From contig NW_020194512.1 in assembly GCF_002865645.1 (NCBI RefSeq), positions 2,831,183-2,895,182 on the forward strand: 64,000 nucleotides of DNA, in the 5' to 3' direction. This DNA comes from Hyaloscypha bicolor E (lineage: Eukaryota > Ascomycota > Leotiomycetes > Helotiales > Hyaloscyphaceae). The notes under the pieces were generated by a model, which was not told the DNA's origin, ran no database searches, and saw only the letters and a program-made list of their open reading frames with translations. The translations under genes were made by a program, and so were the position numbers. Shown here in pieces: positions 22,801 to 35,949 of this stretch. Every line of letters begins with the position of its first letter. Position 1 is the stretch's first letter.

Positions 22801-23250
22801 ACTAGTTCTGATATAGGAGAAGATATAGTTAAGGGAAGCGGGGTTTAATATAAGAAGAATAGGAAATTAGAGATATAGAAGAAATATTATAAGAGATAAT
22901 AGAGAGGTTAATATTTCTGGTATTATTATATTCTATAGTTTTCTCTAGATTCTTTATACTAAAAAAATAAAACTCCCTTAGATAAAATACTATATAATTC
23001 TGATTTCTAATTTTTGCTTTACCTATATATTTATCTTCTTTTCTAAATAGCTAATTACCTTAAAAGCGTTCCTATCTTTAACTAGTATTTTAAAACTAGT
23101 ATAGTTCTATAGGTCGAGCCCTTTTCTTTAGCTTTTTAAATGCTTTTCCGTTAATTCTCTAAAATAGTAAAGTATTAGGGGTAATATCTTATAAACTAAT
23201 ATAACTTAATTAACTATTAGCTTTATCTAGAGATATAGTATTATAACTTA
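19860..23250 (+). other. RIP-degraded region with an unrecognised plus-strand coding relic
   Basis: From about 21230 to 22900 one plus-strand frame stays readable through Gln-type stops and has a Ser/Asn-rich part (AGT/AAT repeats around 22500-22570). No domain recognised. A short (AGT)n microsatellite lies at 20706-20733. Elsewhere I see only AT-rich sequence with dense stops. Confidence 0.35.
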
Positions 23251-23259
23251 TTTGGTTAG

Positions 23260-24600
23260 ATAAATAGTAACTTTCTAAACCTTATAAAAGTTTAGATTTT
23301 CCTGCCTCAGATTACTATAAGACCTTAAAATCTAGTAGTAAGTTATTAATAACTAAATAGATTCTTTTTAGGTAAGTCGGTATTTATATATTATAAATAT
23401 TTTTAGTGAATTTATATACTATTTACTTTTCCTTACTATCTAGTACTATAAAGTCAAATATATAAATTATATAGTAATAGAAGGTTATCTTTTCTTTATT
23501 AAATATAGGATAATAATTATATATTCTTATTATCTAGTAATTATATAAGACTAAAAAGGCGAGAATCTCTTAATAGAGTTTCTTTTCGCACTTTATTATT
23601 CTAAATAGTTTAATAATACCTCTTACGATAAGTATTATACTATAAGTATTCTATTAATTAGTAATATTAAGGGCTATAGTACTATACTTTACTTTATATA
23701 TTAGAAATAGGAAGTATATTTGCTAAGTAGCTATAAAATAAGATATAAAAGTATCTGAAATCTTACTAATAAAAGGCTTAAGCTTTTCGAGTTAATTATT
23801 CTTAAATATAGATTATCCGAACTCTATAGAATAATTAGGTTATAAGTAAGAACTATAAAAGGGTTCGGTATAATTCTAGCCTTTATTAATACTTTTATTT
23901 AAAGCCTTGAGATATATTATACTATAGATCCTTAGTATTTAGGTAGATAGATATATTAGTTAGGAAATATCTCGAATAACTATAGCTTTATTTCTCGCTT
24001 ATATATTCTTATAAGTTTTATTAAATAGATTATTACGAAATAGTATATTTTAGGGAACTAATTATTCTGTTTTAAGTAAAGTTTAATAAAGTTTCTTACT
24101 TATATTTATAATATTTAAGTCGAATTTGCCTATAAAGCTACTCTTTATAGTAAGTATAGTCTTATAGCTTAGGCGCTTATAATAGATGCTTTTGGCTTCT
24201 TTTAGCTTCTTATTACTAGTTATTATAGAACTGAATATAATAGAGCCGGCTTCCGATTATTTACTATAAAGAGAAGATAATAACTTCTTTCTTATAAGTA
24301 GATAATTTAACCCTATCTCTATTATCTAGAATATCCCGTTATAGTTTTCGAAATCTTTCCTAATTTAATTATCTTTATTAAAGTATTTCTTAGGCTAGTA
24401 TTTCTTTTTACTTTAATATATAATAGAATCGGTCTTATTATTATTATTACTATTTATTACTCTCTAGTTATATATATATCTAGTAGTAAGAGACGTCCGC
24501 TATTACTTTTAAAGGGGCTCGGATAGAGCGAGACTAGATAAATCTTTGGGAAAACAAAATTAACTATAAAACTTAATATAGAAATAGTTAAGTAAGTTTC
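23260..24600 (-). pseudogene. DUF7924-like fungal protein relic, RIP-inactivated
   Basis: A minus-strand frame reads coherently for over 400 codons once TAA/TAG are taken as former Gln/Trp. Order of readable parts: SLALSEPL; DFENYNGIF; LLIRKKLLSSLYSK; EAGSIIFSSIITSN; YKTILTIKSSFIGKFDLNI; EKLKPFISKISDTFISYF; FLIYKVKYSTIALNI; IIKLFRIIKCEKKL; EKITFYYY; YKFTKNIYNI; LKRIYLVINNL. This matches, as I remember the family, a widespread fungal domain of unknown function (DUF7924), including the expected E-V-K-C motif, here changed to KVKY. Substitutions are of the C/T and G/A kind. Its role is unknown; members are often found in variable genome regions. Confidence 0.6.
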
Positions 24601-27140
24601 TCTAAACCTCTAAAGTAATAATTCTTATAATTAAATCCCTCTATAAGATCCTCAAATACTTCTTGCATTTCGGGAACTCTAGTAAAAGTAGTATATAAGC
24701 AATTTTCTATTATTATACTAAATAAGAGATAAAAAGATAAAGAAATAAAAGTATATATAAATAGAATTAGAAATAATATAAGGCTATTATAGCAGGTTAA
24801 TATTAGAGAAGAACTCGAGATAATAGTAAAGGCCTAATTAGTCTCTTATTAATTCTATAAGTAGAGATATAAGATAATAGAAATGCCCTAAATCTTATAT
24901 CTTAATTTTCTCTAGTAACTTATTAGAGCTTTGGATTTTAGTATATATTTCCTATATCTATTCTATTCTATAACTATAGATATCCCGCCTTATTTTTACC
25001 CTATATTATTATAATACCTCTATAAGACAACTAATACCAAATCCTCTATCCTAAATACCCCTAATAAAATCTATTTCTCCTCTAATTTGGCCCAGGCCCC
25101 TTATTCGTTCTCTATAATAATAGAACAGAAATCCGGTAATAAGAACCTTTAGTATTATATCTGAATATAATAAGATTTATTATTTACCTGAAATCTAGCT
25201 TCCGAATTTCGTTAATATCTGTAAATACTATTTATTTAAAGATAAAATCTTTATATTTACTAAATATATAGGATTCTTAATAGAAGATTTGCTATTTCAC
25301 TCGATCTATCTAATAGAATAAGAGATAGTATATATTATTAGTTAAGTAAGTCGAATATTATTCTTCCCCTATCCTACCTTTATTAATATTATAGGTTCTA
25401 GCTAGTATTTAGTTTATCTAATCTAGGAAACTCGACTACCTATATATATTAATAGAGATTATATCTTTGAAAGATAAGGTTAAGATCGGTAAGAAGCCCA
25501 ACCCAAAAAGTATTATATAGTTCTAATTAAATATATTTAGATCCTACTATTTTCCCGGATAATAAAGAGTATATTTTAGCAGATTTGAATTCCTTAGGGA
25601 CAATTATATTAGAAATAATAAATAAGACAAGAGAGACCCTAAAGTCTATACCGGTAGATTAGTCTACCGAGGTAGTTAATTTTATAGAAGCTATTTCTTC
25701 TATAATACCAGACAAGCTTTCGAATATAAGTATCCCTAATCTTTAATTTGGCTTATTACTAAGGCTTGCTAGTACATTTTCCTAACTCGTTCGAGAAGCG
25801 CTAAAATCTTAATACCTCTCTATATATTAGCTTATTTCCTGATTTCGAAAGATATATCTATAAATAGAAATATCGGAAGAAGGCTAGAATAATATATAAT
25901 AATCTTATTCTATTTTGCCTTATAATCGTGAATTTATATACTACTAATAGCTATAAAATTAAAGCCTTTAACTAGTATATTAAGTAAGGACCTATATATT
26001 ATATTATCTATCCCTATAACTCTCTAGCTAGAAGAACCCGCTCTGGAAATATAGATATACTTCTGCTAGTAGTAGCTATTAAAAAGACAGTTTGACTATA
26101 TTGGATAATAAGGCAATATTAAGGTCCAAATATATCGATTCAAATTAGTAACGAAAGGTAGTTAGCTATTCCTTAATCGGGCTATATCTGATTTTATTAA
26201 GTTTAGAGGCTATAGCTATAATTACAGATTAAAAAGAATATAAATAGAGAGAACCTAAATACGGGAATATAAGCTATTGCAAGTTCGCTTAGTACTAGTA
26301 AGCTAGTAGGCTATACGGTTTCATTATATAAGATATTTTTTAATAAGGCTAATAAGGCAAAATTAAAAAGGGTCTAGTATCGGAATAGCCTATCCGAGCC
26401 TATCCAAAAAATTACTCGCTTAAATACGCCTATAATAAGAGCTTCTTATTAATAAAAGTTGCAGTTATCTCTATTAGCAGAAATAAGGAAATATAATATA
26501 AGGAAATAAGGCAGCCAAAATTAAAAGACATCTTCTCTTTACTATATATATTTAGGAAGGCATATAATATATAATTATATTTCTCTCTTATATCTAGTTC
26601 AAGCTTCTCTTTCCTCTTTCCAAATATACCTATTACCTGATTAAAATTCATTAGTTATAGATTATTCTATAGTATATAATATTATTATATTATTACCGAA
26701 AAGAAAATAATAACTATTAAGTTCAAGTTATTATTAATATAAAATTCAGTTATTATTCTCCGGACGAACTATACTACATTTTGAGTACTTCTCGCCTCTC
26801 CTAATATTCTTTTAGCTATAGCCAAATATCGAGTACTTAGTATACTTACTAGGAGATATACCGAGAGGTTTATATACTAGAAGAGCAGGAAATATTATTC
26901 TAATAAATATATTAAAAACCGGGTACTAAATATTAGTATATAATAATAATTAAATAAATATATATAGCCCCGATTAGTTAATAATGGGTTTGGAAAGAAA
27001 GTTGGGTTTTAGTTCTTTAGTAAATTTACTAATAATCTATAAAGGTAGCTAAAAATATTAAAGTAAAGATACTAAATAGTTAGCCCAGAAATTAATTAAA
27101 GAGATAACTTATAGAAACTAAGCAAGGCAATAACTAGAGA
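24600..27140 (+). other. RIP-degraded region, partly readable on the plus strand, unrecognised
   Basis: From about 25660 to 26300 a plus-strand frame is readable (VNFIEAISSIIPDKLSNIS, later LIGLYLILLSLEAIAIITD) but fits no family I know. A 73-codon minus-strand open frame at 26430-26651 (MNFNQVIGIFGKRKEKLELD) is A/T-driven and I do not consider it a gene. Confidence 0.3.
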
Positions 27141-27149
27141 TAACTCAGA

Positions 27150-28510
27150 TATCTATTTATTTAGGCAGTAAGCTATTTTATTCTTGCAAATTTATTTAAC
27201 TACTATCTTTTAGACTTCTTCTAATATAAAATTCTTTATATAATATACCCGAGCTTTTCCAGAATAAAACTAGAAGGGTACTAACTTCTATTCTAAGAAT
27301 TCGTATTTCTAATACTTGATAGATAATTATATTAAGGTAATAGATTGAGATATACTTCGGGAGTATACCTCTACCCTTAATAATAGTATTAAATATAATA
27401 TATTTCCAGAGATTATAAATAAATAGTATTACCTTATATATATATTTAAATTCGAGAATAATACTTAATAGGTCGCACGGATTTAAATATATAAGTCTAC
27501 CAAAAGGCTAGCCAAGAAGCTATAGAGTGAAATAGATATTATAATACTAATTAGAGAATACACAAAAATTCCGGTACCTCGGATATTCAGATATAAGATT
27601 AATAGCAATAATCTAACTAGAGTTGCCTTTATATTAATAGAGTTTTTACTAGAAAATATTACTATTAATACTAATAGTAATTATAAAGCAAATTGCAGCT
27701 ATATTTCTTAATAATATAGAGGAAGCTTTTATAATATAGTAGCTCAGGTTTAGGTAAATCCTTTACTTTAGCTTTATTAATATTACTTATCTAATAAGTA
27801 TAGGTCCAGATAATATTAGTATATTTACTAAAGATAGGAATTATTATTAGAAGTAAGAACGGCAGCTATAATATTAGGCTATTTCTAGATATAAAAGAAT
27901 TATTTGAGATAGTAATAGCCTTCTTTAATATATAGGCTGCTTATATAAAATTTCCGAAGTTAATAACAGAAATTTAAATAGATGTAAAGAATGGCCCTAT
28001 AAATAAAGTACTTATATTTATAGTCGAATTTCTTCTTAAAGTTAAAGCAGTAGCTAACCGACTTTCTGTCTATAATAGTAGACTATTTCCAGTATAATAC
28101 CGAGATTTCCTTTATAGTAATATTATTAATTAGAAAGAAGTATATATAGTACTTTAGAAACTAGTAGAATTCCTACTTTTCTTATTAATAGTACCTTTTC
28201 TAATAGATATATCTTGAAATTATAATAAGAATAAAAAGCTATTAGATAAAGATATAAGGCAAATATAGCAGAAGCGGAAGGAATATATAGAAAGAATAGT
28301 AAGGTTTAAGGCCGCTAAAGGAATTAATAACAAGCTATTAGTAACTTTAAATAATTAGAACTTCTAGAATCTGGTATATATAATAAGGGTTTATCTTAAC
28401 CTTAGAAAATTAGGCTTTTATTATAGAGTTATAGAGCTATTTAAGATAAAAAATATATAATATAAGGCTATTAAATCTTATTTATTTATATTCTACTAAA
28501 TTATAATCCA
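27150..28510 (+). pseudogene. APH-like (aminoglycoside phosphotransferase fold) kinase relic, RIP-inactivated
   Basis: The plus-strand frame shows the ordered core of a fungal APH-family kinase-like protein. KLQSEIDIIILIREYTKIPVPRIFRY corresponds to the N-lobe segment with its conserved Glu and IPVP motif. VAFILIEFLLENI is the hinge. A long helical part follows, then FPVQYRDFLYSNIII, the region where the family has its H-x-D and D-x-N type residues. LVEFLLFLLIVPF and DKDIRQ come next, and the C-terminal tail reads VYLNLRKLGFYYRVIELF. Stops occur at former Gln/Trp codons. Members phosphorylate small molecules or are pseudokinases of unknown role in fungi. I judge the core assignment good; the exact ends are uncertain and introns may be present. 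Confidence 0.65.
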
Positions 28511-29392
28511 AAAAAAAATTAATCCCTCTTTAAAATATTATATATAGGCTAATATCTCCTCAGATACTTCTAAAGGCCTTGCCTTTAATCTTTCCCTCGG
28601 GCCTCCGTTAGTAGTAAAGTTAGTAATATTATTCTCAGAGATATCCCAGTAAAGTATAACTAGCTATTATACTATATAACGTTTCTAAAAGCCCTCTAAC
28701 TAACTTATATACAAGTCGTTCTTGCACCTATCGGCTAACCCCTTATATAATAACTATAGAGCCGTTCTGCTTAATATAGAGGCATTACATTTCAACTACA
28801 GATATATTATTTCTCGAAGGTCGTTTATTATAGCTTATAATAGCGGTATCGGATATCTTATAGAGAATACTATTTCCCCGATATAATAACTGCCTAACCT
28901 TTATTATAGAGAGCACTATTAAATAATATCGTAATACTCTTATAATAGACTCGGGGATATATTCGCATTAATAAATAATTATCTATTTAAAGCTGGAAAT
29001 CGATATCGGTGCAGAGTTAACTGAAAGCTTTACCTTCTGGTTAGTTACTTGTCTAATAAAGAATTATAGCTACAGATAGGGCATATATATATATAATCAG
29101 GTATACCGGATCCTGACCTCTCTTTGCTATACGACTCGTAATCTTGAAGGTAAGAGGAGGGAGTCAATATTTCCTGCTTCGAAACGGAGACGGCTATCGA
29201 CAAATACTAAGAGTACGAGTCCGGAGAGTTTTAATATTAACGATTAGCTAATAACTGAGAATGAAGTATTAAATATTGGTACTGGCGAGGCAGCTTTCTT
29301 TACTCCCTTCCGGCTCGAAAACTTCGCAACTGGTGTAGTAGGCGTATAGTAGGTTGTGCAAGTCCTGAATACCCTTAATTTATTTGAGGGGG
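28510..29392. other. Moderately degraded region left of the Tc1/mariner element
   Basis: From about 28990 the sequence keeps more CA/TG than its surroundings. A plus-strand frame at about 29180-29340 looks coding-like (STSPESFNIND, then GTGEAAFFTPFRLENFATG) and runs into the mariner inverted repeat. It may be a gene fragment interrupted by the insertion. Not recognised. Confidence 0.3.
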
Positions 29393-30782
29393 CTCTCAGG
29401 CGCCGATAAAAGAGGCCGAAATTGGTACGTGCGCAGAACACCAAAACACACTTTAATTAGTATCTAGTTATCTGCCCACTAGCCCTCTCACACTCCCATA
29501 ACCTCTTAGTATACCAAGTATATTAATAATTAATAGTTTCCTGGTCTATTTCCTTAAAGACTTGTATAAATCGCTCCTTCGCTTGCTTTTCTATAGCTGA
29601 CCGGCGCCTGTAAAAGGCTCTTTTTAATGGATTGGCTATAGTCTCGCAAATAGAGAGGTCTGGAGAGACACCAGGAAGAGTAAGAAGTGATATGCCGTAC
29701 TCCTTTGCCCACTTGAGAGTCTTCTTACTCGTATATACCGAATCGGCGTCTTGATATAAGGTCAAGCCACGTATAAGGAGCTCGTCTTTAATTATAGGAA
29801 GTATATGGCCCGTATAAACTGCTGTAGTTATCTTCCCTATATCGTTATCTACCTTATACTATATATATCGCTTATAATTCAAGCCTATAATTATAAAGAT
29901 ATTTAAAAGCTTCAAGTGCTCCTCCTCTCTCGCCTTTGCCTTTATATCCTTTAACGTAACCTTCTTCCGGTAAACGTTGGCTGGCTTATATCGCTCTTCC
30001 CTCCCCTTTCTTCTCTTTATCTTCTTTGTAACTTACGGACCGATTCCAAAGTGGAATTCGTTATAGAACGCTACGTCTTCCCAATCTGGCGGATATAGGC
30101 GTATAGCCTTCTGTTCTGTGGACCAATCTCTTCTCTTTATAGCTTGTAGCTCCGTTAACTCCTTCTCTTCCTCGCAAACCGCATTAATTATATTCTCGTT
30201 TTAAAGGCAGGCTTTTTGAATGGGCTTGGAGTTAATCGTACGGAGGCCTGAGGGCTTGAAGTGGAGTGTGTGTGGTAGCTCTATACTAGCGTCTTCTGCA
30301 ATATTAAGCTAAGGCTTTCCTTTATTATCTAGTGAGATGCTATCGTCGTTAAGATAGGAGGCAATTGCGGCTGTATCGGACCGGGTAAGTCCTTTCTTTT
30401 TCCTATATAGATCTGGCCCTGAATTAGGCTAATTATAAAGGGTTCTAGCTTGCCTAGAGGCTAAGATCCGTATCTGAATGCGCGGTGCAATACCAGTAAC
30501 CTTAAGAATTATTTCTTGAGAGATTGTAATCCCTAGCTTTTATATAAAGGTCTTGGCCCATAATATACTATATTATAAGGGCGTTTTTGGGTATATGTGA
30601 TTTCCTGTATAGAGAAGATCTGGAGGAGGAGTAAAGTGACGTACTCGAGACTTGCGTATACTAATTAGAGGTATTGTAGTATAGTGGTAGTATAATTAAG
30701 AGGGTTGTTTATATATAAATAAAGCGAGTTTTGGTGTTCTGCATATATGCCAATTTCGGCCTCTTTTATTAGCGCCTGAGAG
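29393..30782 (-). mobile_element. Tc1/mariner-type transposon, 1.39 kb, lightly degraded
   Basis: Inverted terminal repeats of about 55 bp lie at 29393-29447 and 30728-30782. Both begin CTCTCAGGCGC and contain AAAAGAGGCCGAAATTGG and AGAACACCAAAAC, with a few C/T and G/A differences. Between them lies a Tc1/mariner transposase relic on the minus strand. Length is normal for the family. A TA target duplication is not evident; G-rich sequence adjoins both ends, so the true ends could be a few bases further out. Confidence 0.8.
29523..30580 (-). pseudogene. Tc1/mariner transposase relic
   Basis: N-terminal helix-turn-helix part: TISQEIILKVTGIAPRIQIR and KKGLTRSDTAAIASYLND. Catalytic DDE part: a first motif FYNEFHFGIGP, where the family has Asp-Glu so the first catalytic Asp is now Asn; YTGHILPIIKDELL; and LYQDADSVYTSKKTLKW, containing the second Asp. 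The third motif reads PGVSPDLSICETIANPLKRAF, with the Glu kept. About six in-frame stops interrupt it, almost all explained by CAA/CAG-to-TAA/TAG or TGG-to-TAG. The last 80 codons, from 29765 down to 29523, are uninterrupted. Damage is milder than in the flanks, suggesting a younger insertion. Confidence 0.8.
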
Positions 30783-33700
30783 GGGGGTGTGTAGAGGATT
30801 TGATTTGGTATAAGATATATAAGAATTCTAAATAGTTATATTTCTGGAACTTTGCGACTAAAGCTTAGAGTATATTTCAGCCTGACGCATTCTAAATATA
30901 CTGGAGCCTAAAGTGTACTAGAATATTTTCGGTTAGTATCGGATTACTAAACAAATCATTATATAGTATATCCGGAGCCCCACTACTTTGGAAAGCCTTA
31001 TATATATAACTTCTCCGTATAAATGAATAACTTTACTAATCTCTCGAATTATAAGTAAGAGAGATCAGGATACTATTCAAGATTATTTCTTAAGTATTAA
31101 CGATAACTCAGTTATTCTACCCGACTAGCTCCGCCTAGCTCCGCTAATAGACTTTATCCTAACTATACTAAGGGGCAGCCGTTACGCCCTCTTTTCCATT
31201 CTTTATTAGTATTCCGCTAGCAATTTATTTTATTAAATTCATTTCTCTCTTTACCGTATACCGTTTCCCTACCTTATTTCACCTATTATACCTTCCAGAA
31301 ATCGGATTATATCTATAAAGCTCTCGCTATTAAGGACTAATATCTATACTAGAATAATATTACTAAAGAACTATATAAGTAAGAGTAGCTAAGGCGTTTC
31401 ACCTATAGCCCGTATAGTTACTAATACCGTATAGGCCAAGAACATTCTCCCTACTTCTCTGGGTTTGCTAACTATCCGCAATTGAGAATGTATATAGCCA
31501 TTTCCTCCTTATTATATTATTATATAACTTTAATATCTGCTATAATAGCTTTACTAAGCTACTTAGTAATTATATCTACAAGATATATATAGGCGCAAAC
31601 CTAGTAAGTATTTAGCTTTATAGTATCTAGAAGCCCTTTATTAATATATTATATATAACTAGTAAACGTTAAAAGTTATTAAAAATGCCTAAAAAGGTTA
31701 AGGCTCCGGTTCAGGTTCCGGTTCAGGTCAGATATTTTAAACTTCCATTTTTCTTCCTTTAATATACTTATTAGCTAATATATAGATATCTATTTAGATT
31801 AGTAACAAAGCTCTTACTAGACGGGAAGAAAAGAATATCCAGATTTATACTTTTCCGCCAAATTCCCAAAAGGCAAGGAAAATAGCCTTTATAGATTATT
31901 ATCTTTCTATTTATAATAAGTAAATAGGCTACTATATAATATATATAAATAATACTAACGGAACTCCCTTAACCGAATATTAGGGATATAATATATCTGC
32001 CGGATATTCTATTTATATTAGAGATAGTAGTATATATTTTATAGTACTTTAGAAGGAGATTTCAAGTTATTCCCTAAAGAATTTGGTTAGATATTCTCGG
32101 TTCTTATTATTATACCAGATAGTAAAGGAGATATCCTATCTATTATTCTTTAGGAACAAACTTGGCTAGTATTCTATCGTTTCTAATTCTTAACTTCTTT
32201 CCGATTTCTACTACTGGCTATTCTAAACAGCGGCTCTAAATAGCTCGGGTATTTTCGATATATTACTAGCTAGTATATTTATATATATATTCTTTATTTC
32301 TATTAATAGATTATTAGTAGTATCTCGTTATATATATTTAAAGCTTCTCCTTACTTCTATTTTCCTTATATAGTAATAATGAATTAGCTACTGCCGGTTT
32401 CTGTTATTTATATTACTAAGAAAATAGATATATACTTTTATAATATAGTAGCGGATATTACTATTTATTAATATTAAACATTCTATTATATCTACTATTA
32501 GTAGTTAAGTTTTACCTATAACTCCGATCTTGTATTTTATCTATTATTTAATTAGCCTTATCTGTATATATATTTTAATATTACCCTATATATAATAAAA
32601 TATTTATACTTATATCTGCCTTTATAAACCGTTAATAATTATCCAGTCTTTAATTCTTTTATCTATATTTCTCCTATATCAAATTCCTGGTTAGTTAATA
32701 GTATATATTTGCCTACTAGAGACTAAGCTTCTATTTCTAATTCGATATTATTAAAATATACCTTTAAGTCATTTGCGCTTTCTTACTAACTCTTTCTCTT
32801 CCTTAGTATTAGAAGAGAAATCTTGACTTAATTATATCTCGAGGCTATAGTAACCTAGTCTATTTACTAAATATTGCCTTACTAGATAGTATAAAGCGAA
32901 ACTTACCCTATAGAAATAGCTAGATACTCTCTTATCTTAGTATATTTGCTATAACCTTTCTAATCTGTTTATAGGTAATCCAATTATAAAATAACTCTTG
33001 GACCTCAATATAGTTCGGTATATTCTCTATAAGGTACTCGAATTATTTATCTAGCAGAAAGATTAATTCTGCAAAAGCTATTATACTAAATATAATCTTT
33101 AAGCAGTTGAGTTTCCGTAAGGCCGACTAGCGGATTTAATACGCCTTATTATTCTCAGATAGCTTCTTAATATTATAATTAATCCTTTAAACGGATAGTA
33201 TATTTCCGTTCCGAATAGTTCATACTATTTCGTTTAGGCCCTTTTGAATTTTAGCCTATAGTAAAAGGTTTAATACTTTCGTATATAGCTCGTTAAAGAT
33301 ACTATTTCTAATATCTTAAAGACTACAGATAGTTTTACTAATATTATTAAGTTTCTGAAGTATCTCTTGAGATATAACTAGAATAATTAGTAATCCGAAT
33401 AATACTAATTTCGTATTTCTTGATATATAATGGGTTTTTAATAATTAATAATAAGTACTAGTTTTCGAAAGTTAGTATAAGTATTAGATTTTGAAGGTTA
33501 GTAATAAATATTGGTTTTCGGAAGTTAGTAACAAATAATCTCTATTAGTACTAGCTAGCTGCACTTACTTAGCCGAAAGGTAGGGAAAGGTCAGTATCTA
33601 TTAGACTTATACTTAACTAGCCTAATAGCTATTTTAAAGCGAATATAGATTTGGGGAGATTAAGAAGAATCTCGGCTCTTTAAATAATTACTAATCTAAT

Positions 33701-34611
33701 AGCCCCGAAGTCTATTTCATCTATTTACTCCCTATTAATTAGAATATATCTTTTTCTTTCTTCCTTAAGTAGTTAACTCTGGGATTTTATATATAAGCTA
33801 TAATACCTCTAGTATTTCCTTAACTTAATAATAGCTTTTAGAATTAGAGTAATATATATTAGAATTCTATTTTTAGAGAGCTATATAATTAATACCCTAT
33901 TAACTCCTCTAATAATATCTATAGTTCGAATACTATTAATACTTTATATTAATATCTTATTTCCCCTATATTACTATATAGAGAATTAGCGAAACTACCT
34001 TAATTATTTAGATACTAATATATTATACTATAACTATAGGCTATAAGTATATCTAAAGGTAATCCGCCTTTTTTTATTAGAAGTCTAATATTAGTATAGA
34101 CGGAATATAAAAGTATAATTCCTCCGAAGTTTTTATTATTATTATCCTTTATATTTAGTATCTAGCTTTTTAATTATCTTTCTAAATCTTTTATTTAGTA
34201 TATATCTTATCTATTATATATATAAAGTAATTTATCTTCCGTCTAAATTCTATTACTATCTTATAGAATAAGATAATAGTAGGATATATTAAGAATAGTT
34301 CCTTACTAATCTAATCTATCTCGAATACTTAAGCCTTAATTTTAGACTTCTTATTTCCAGGCTTTATCTATATATCTACCGCTATCTAATAGTATTTTAT
34401 TATTAACTTAAGTATTTATACTTCTTTACTTTATTTCTTTAGGTTATTTATATTCGCTTGCAAATATATTTATAAGTATTTATAGGAATTACTTAAAGCT
34501 TATTATAGTAAGAACTCTTTCTATTTATATAAAAGACCCCACTTTCTAATAATAAGTAGCTTTAACTATTTATTTTCAATATTATAAGAATATATATAAT
34601 ATATTTATATT
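30783..34611. other. RIP-degraded region with an unrecognised minus-strand relic
   Basis: Between about 31690 and 32900 the minus strand is readable for several hundred codons (pieces such as KKLRIRNDRILAKFVPKE and GRYIISLIFGQGSSVS), and I do not recognise it. A plus-strand start at 31686 (MPKKVKAPVQVPVQV) looks tempting but soon breaks. At 33447-33535 there are three imperfect direct repeats of about 28 bp with core AGTTTTCGAAAGTTAGTA. Confidence 0.3.
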
Positions 34612-35949
34612 ATGGATATTTTCTTAGAGGTTTACTAAGAATACTTACTTCTTTCTCGTTATTACCAAATTGGCCTCTTTATTAAACTGCTCGAGAAATA
34701 ATTCTTTAAATAGCAGAGATATAAATAAAAAGACTCTATATTATATACCCTGGAATAGACGCTTTCCTATATAGTATAAGGGCCGTTTGCTTATATTCCG
34801 GTATTAGTATTAAGCCAGAGATTTCAGAGCCGAGAAGAGGTCTCTATCTCCTGCTTTAGTAGATCTCTGCAAATTCTTAAGGAACTGCTCTCTAAGTATT
34901 ATACCAAATATATAAAGCTTATTTAGGGCAAAACCTGTTTCTATAAGCTATATAAAGATAGTATCTGGATAAGATCTATAGTATTGAAAATAAGATATAT
35001 CTCGACTATTATTTTTAATAAGAGTAGGAAAAGAGAGCTACTAAAAGATATTAAGGAATTTCTTAATTTAGTATTCCGATAATGGTATTCCGACTATAAT
35101 ATTTCCTACTAACGGGGCTACTTATTATACGAATCTTCTGAAACTGGAAAATCGAGTTTAAGCTTATCTATTACCGGATATTTTAGTTTGAATATCTATA
35201 TTCTTAGCCTTTTTACTATTAATAAAGCTAGCCTAAAGAGCCTATTTAATAAGCTTCCAAGTAACTATATTATTCTTTTGAAAGATATTAATATTATTAG
35301 TTCAAATTAAGATACTAAAACGGAGAACTCTTACTAGATTATAACTGGCTCTCTTTCCCGAATAAGTAAATCTATTAGTAGAAAGGTATCTTTATCCTCT
35401 TTCTTAAATATTATTAATAGTATAGGATTATAAGAAGGCCGGATTATAATTATAATTACTAATTATATTATATGCCTTAATAAAGTACTTATATAACCTG
35501 GCTATATAGATAAGAAGATCGAGCTCGGGCTTACTAATAAAAATATAATAGCTAATCTCTTCTATCTTATCTTTAAGCCTATAGCAGGCGATATTGCTTC
35601 TCTAGAGAGTACTCAATCGGATATACTAGTAGGAGAAGATAGAAAGGTTCCTAAAGCTATAAGAAGTTAGTAGGAAGAGGTTAAAAGAGTTAAGCGGTTA
35701 GTAGAAGAGTTTGCTACTAAGGTACCGGAGCTGAAATTTAACCCAGCTGGAATTTTATTATTTCTTTTGAAATATAGGCAATTATTAGAGGAAGTAATTA
35801 ATAATATAAAGTAACTTATCTCGAAGCCTATTAAAATAAAGTCGAAATCGCCTGTAGTATCCGAAGATATTAAACTAGAAGCTACTTTGCCTAAGATAGC
35901 TTTTAAGCCGGAGTTTAAGACAGAAGTATATATTTCTAATAAACTATAA
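34612..35949 (+). pseudogene. BCS1-like AAA ATPase relic, RIP-inactivated
   Basis: A single plus-strand frame runs 446 codons from ATG to the final TAA without a frameshift, broken only by nonsense codons of the RIP type. Family features in order: an N-terminal BCS1 part (residues ~1-160) ending in KDIKEFLN; YRRGYLLYE-like sequence into the Walker A at about residue 174 (ESSETGKSSLSLSITGYF; normally G-P-P-G-T-G-K-S-S). Then NIYILSLFTINKASLKSLFNKLP and the Walker B at residues 219-227 (YIILLKDIN; normally ending LLEDID). The arginine region reads GRIIIITTNYIICLNKVLI and YIDKKIELGLTN. The C-terminal Lys/Glu-rich tail is long. BCS1 proteins are AAA translocases of mitochondria; fungal genomes hold many paralogues, some next to NLR-type genes. 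Gly/Pro/Asp/Glu changes in the ATP site are all G/A or C/T transitions. Confidence 0.8.

Noticed and set aside
26430..26651. Minus-strand 73-codon open frame starting MNFNQVIG
   Set aside because: Its codons follow the AT bias of the region, it has no domain, and the opposite strand also reads through; likely chance.
31686..31760. Plus-strand start MPKKVKAPVQVPVQV as a gene
   Set aside because: Breaks within about 30 codons and the opposite strand is readable for much longer.
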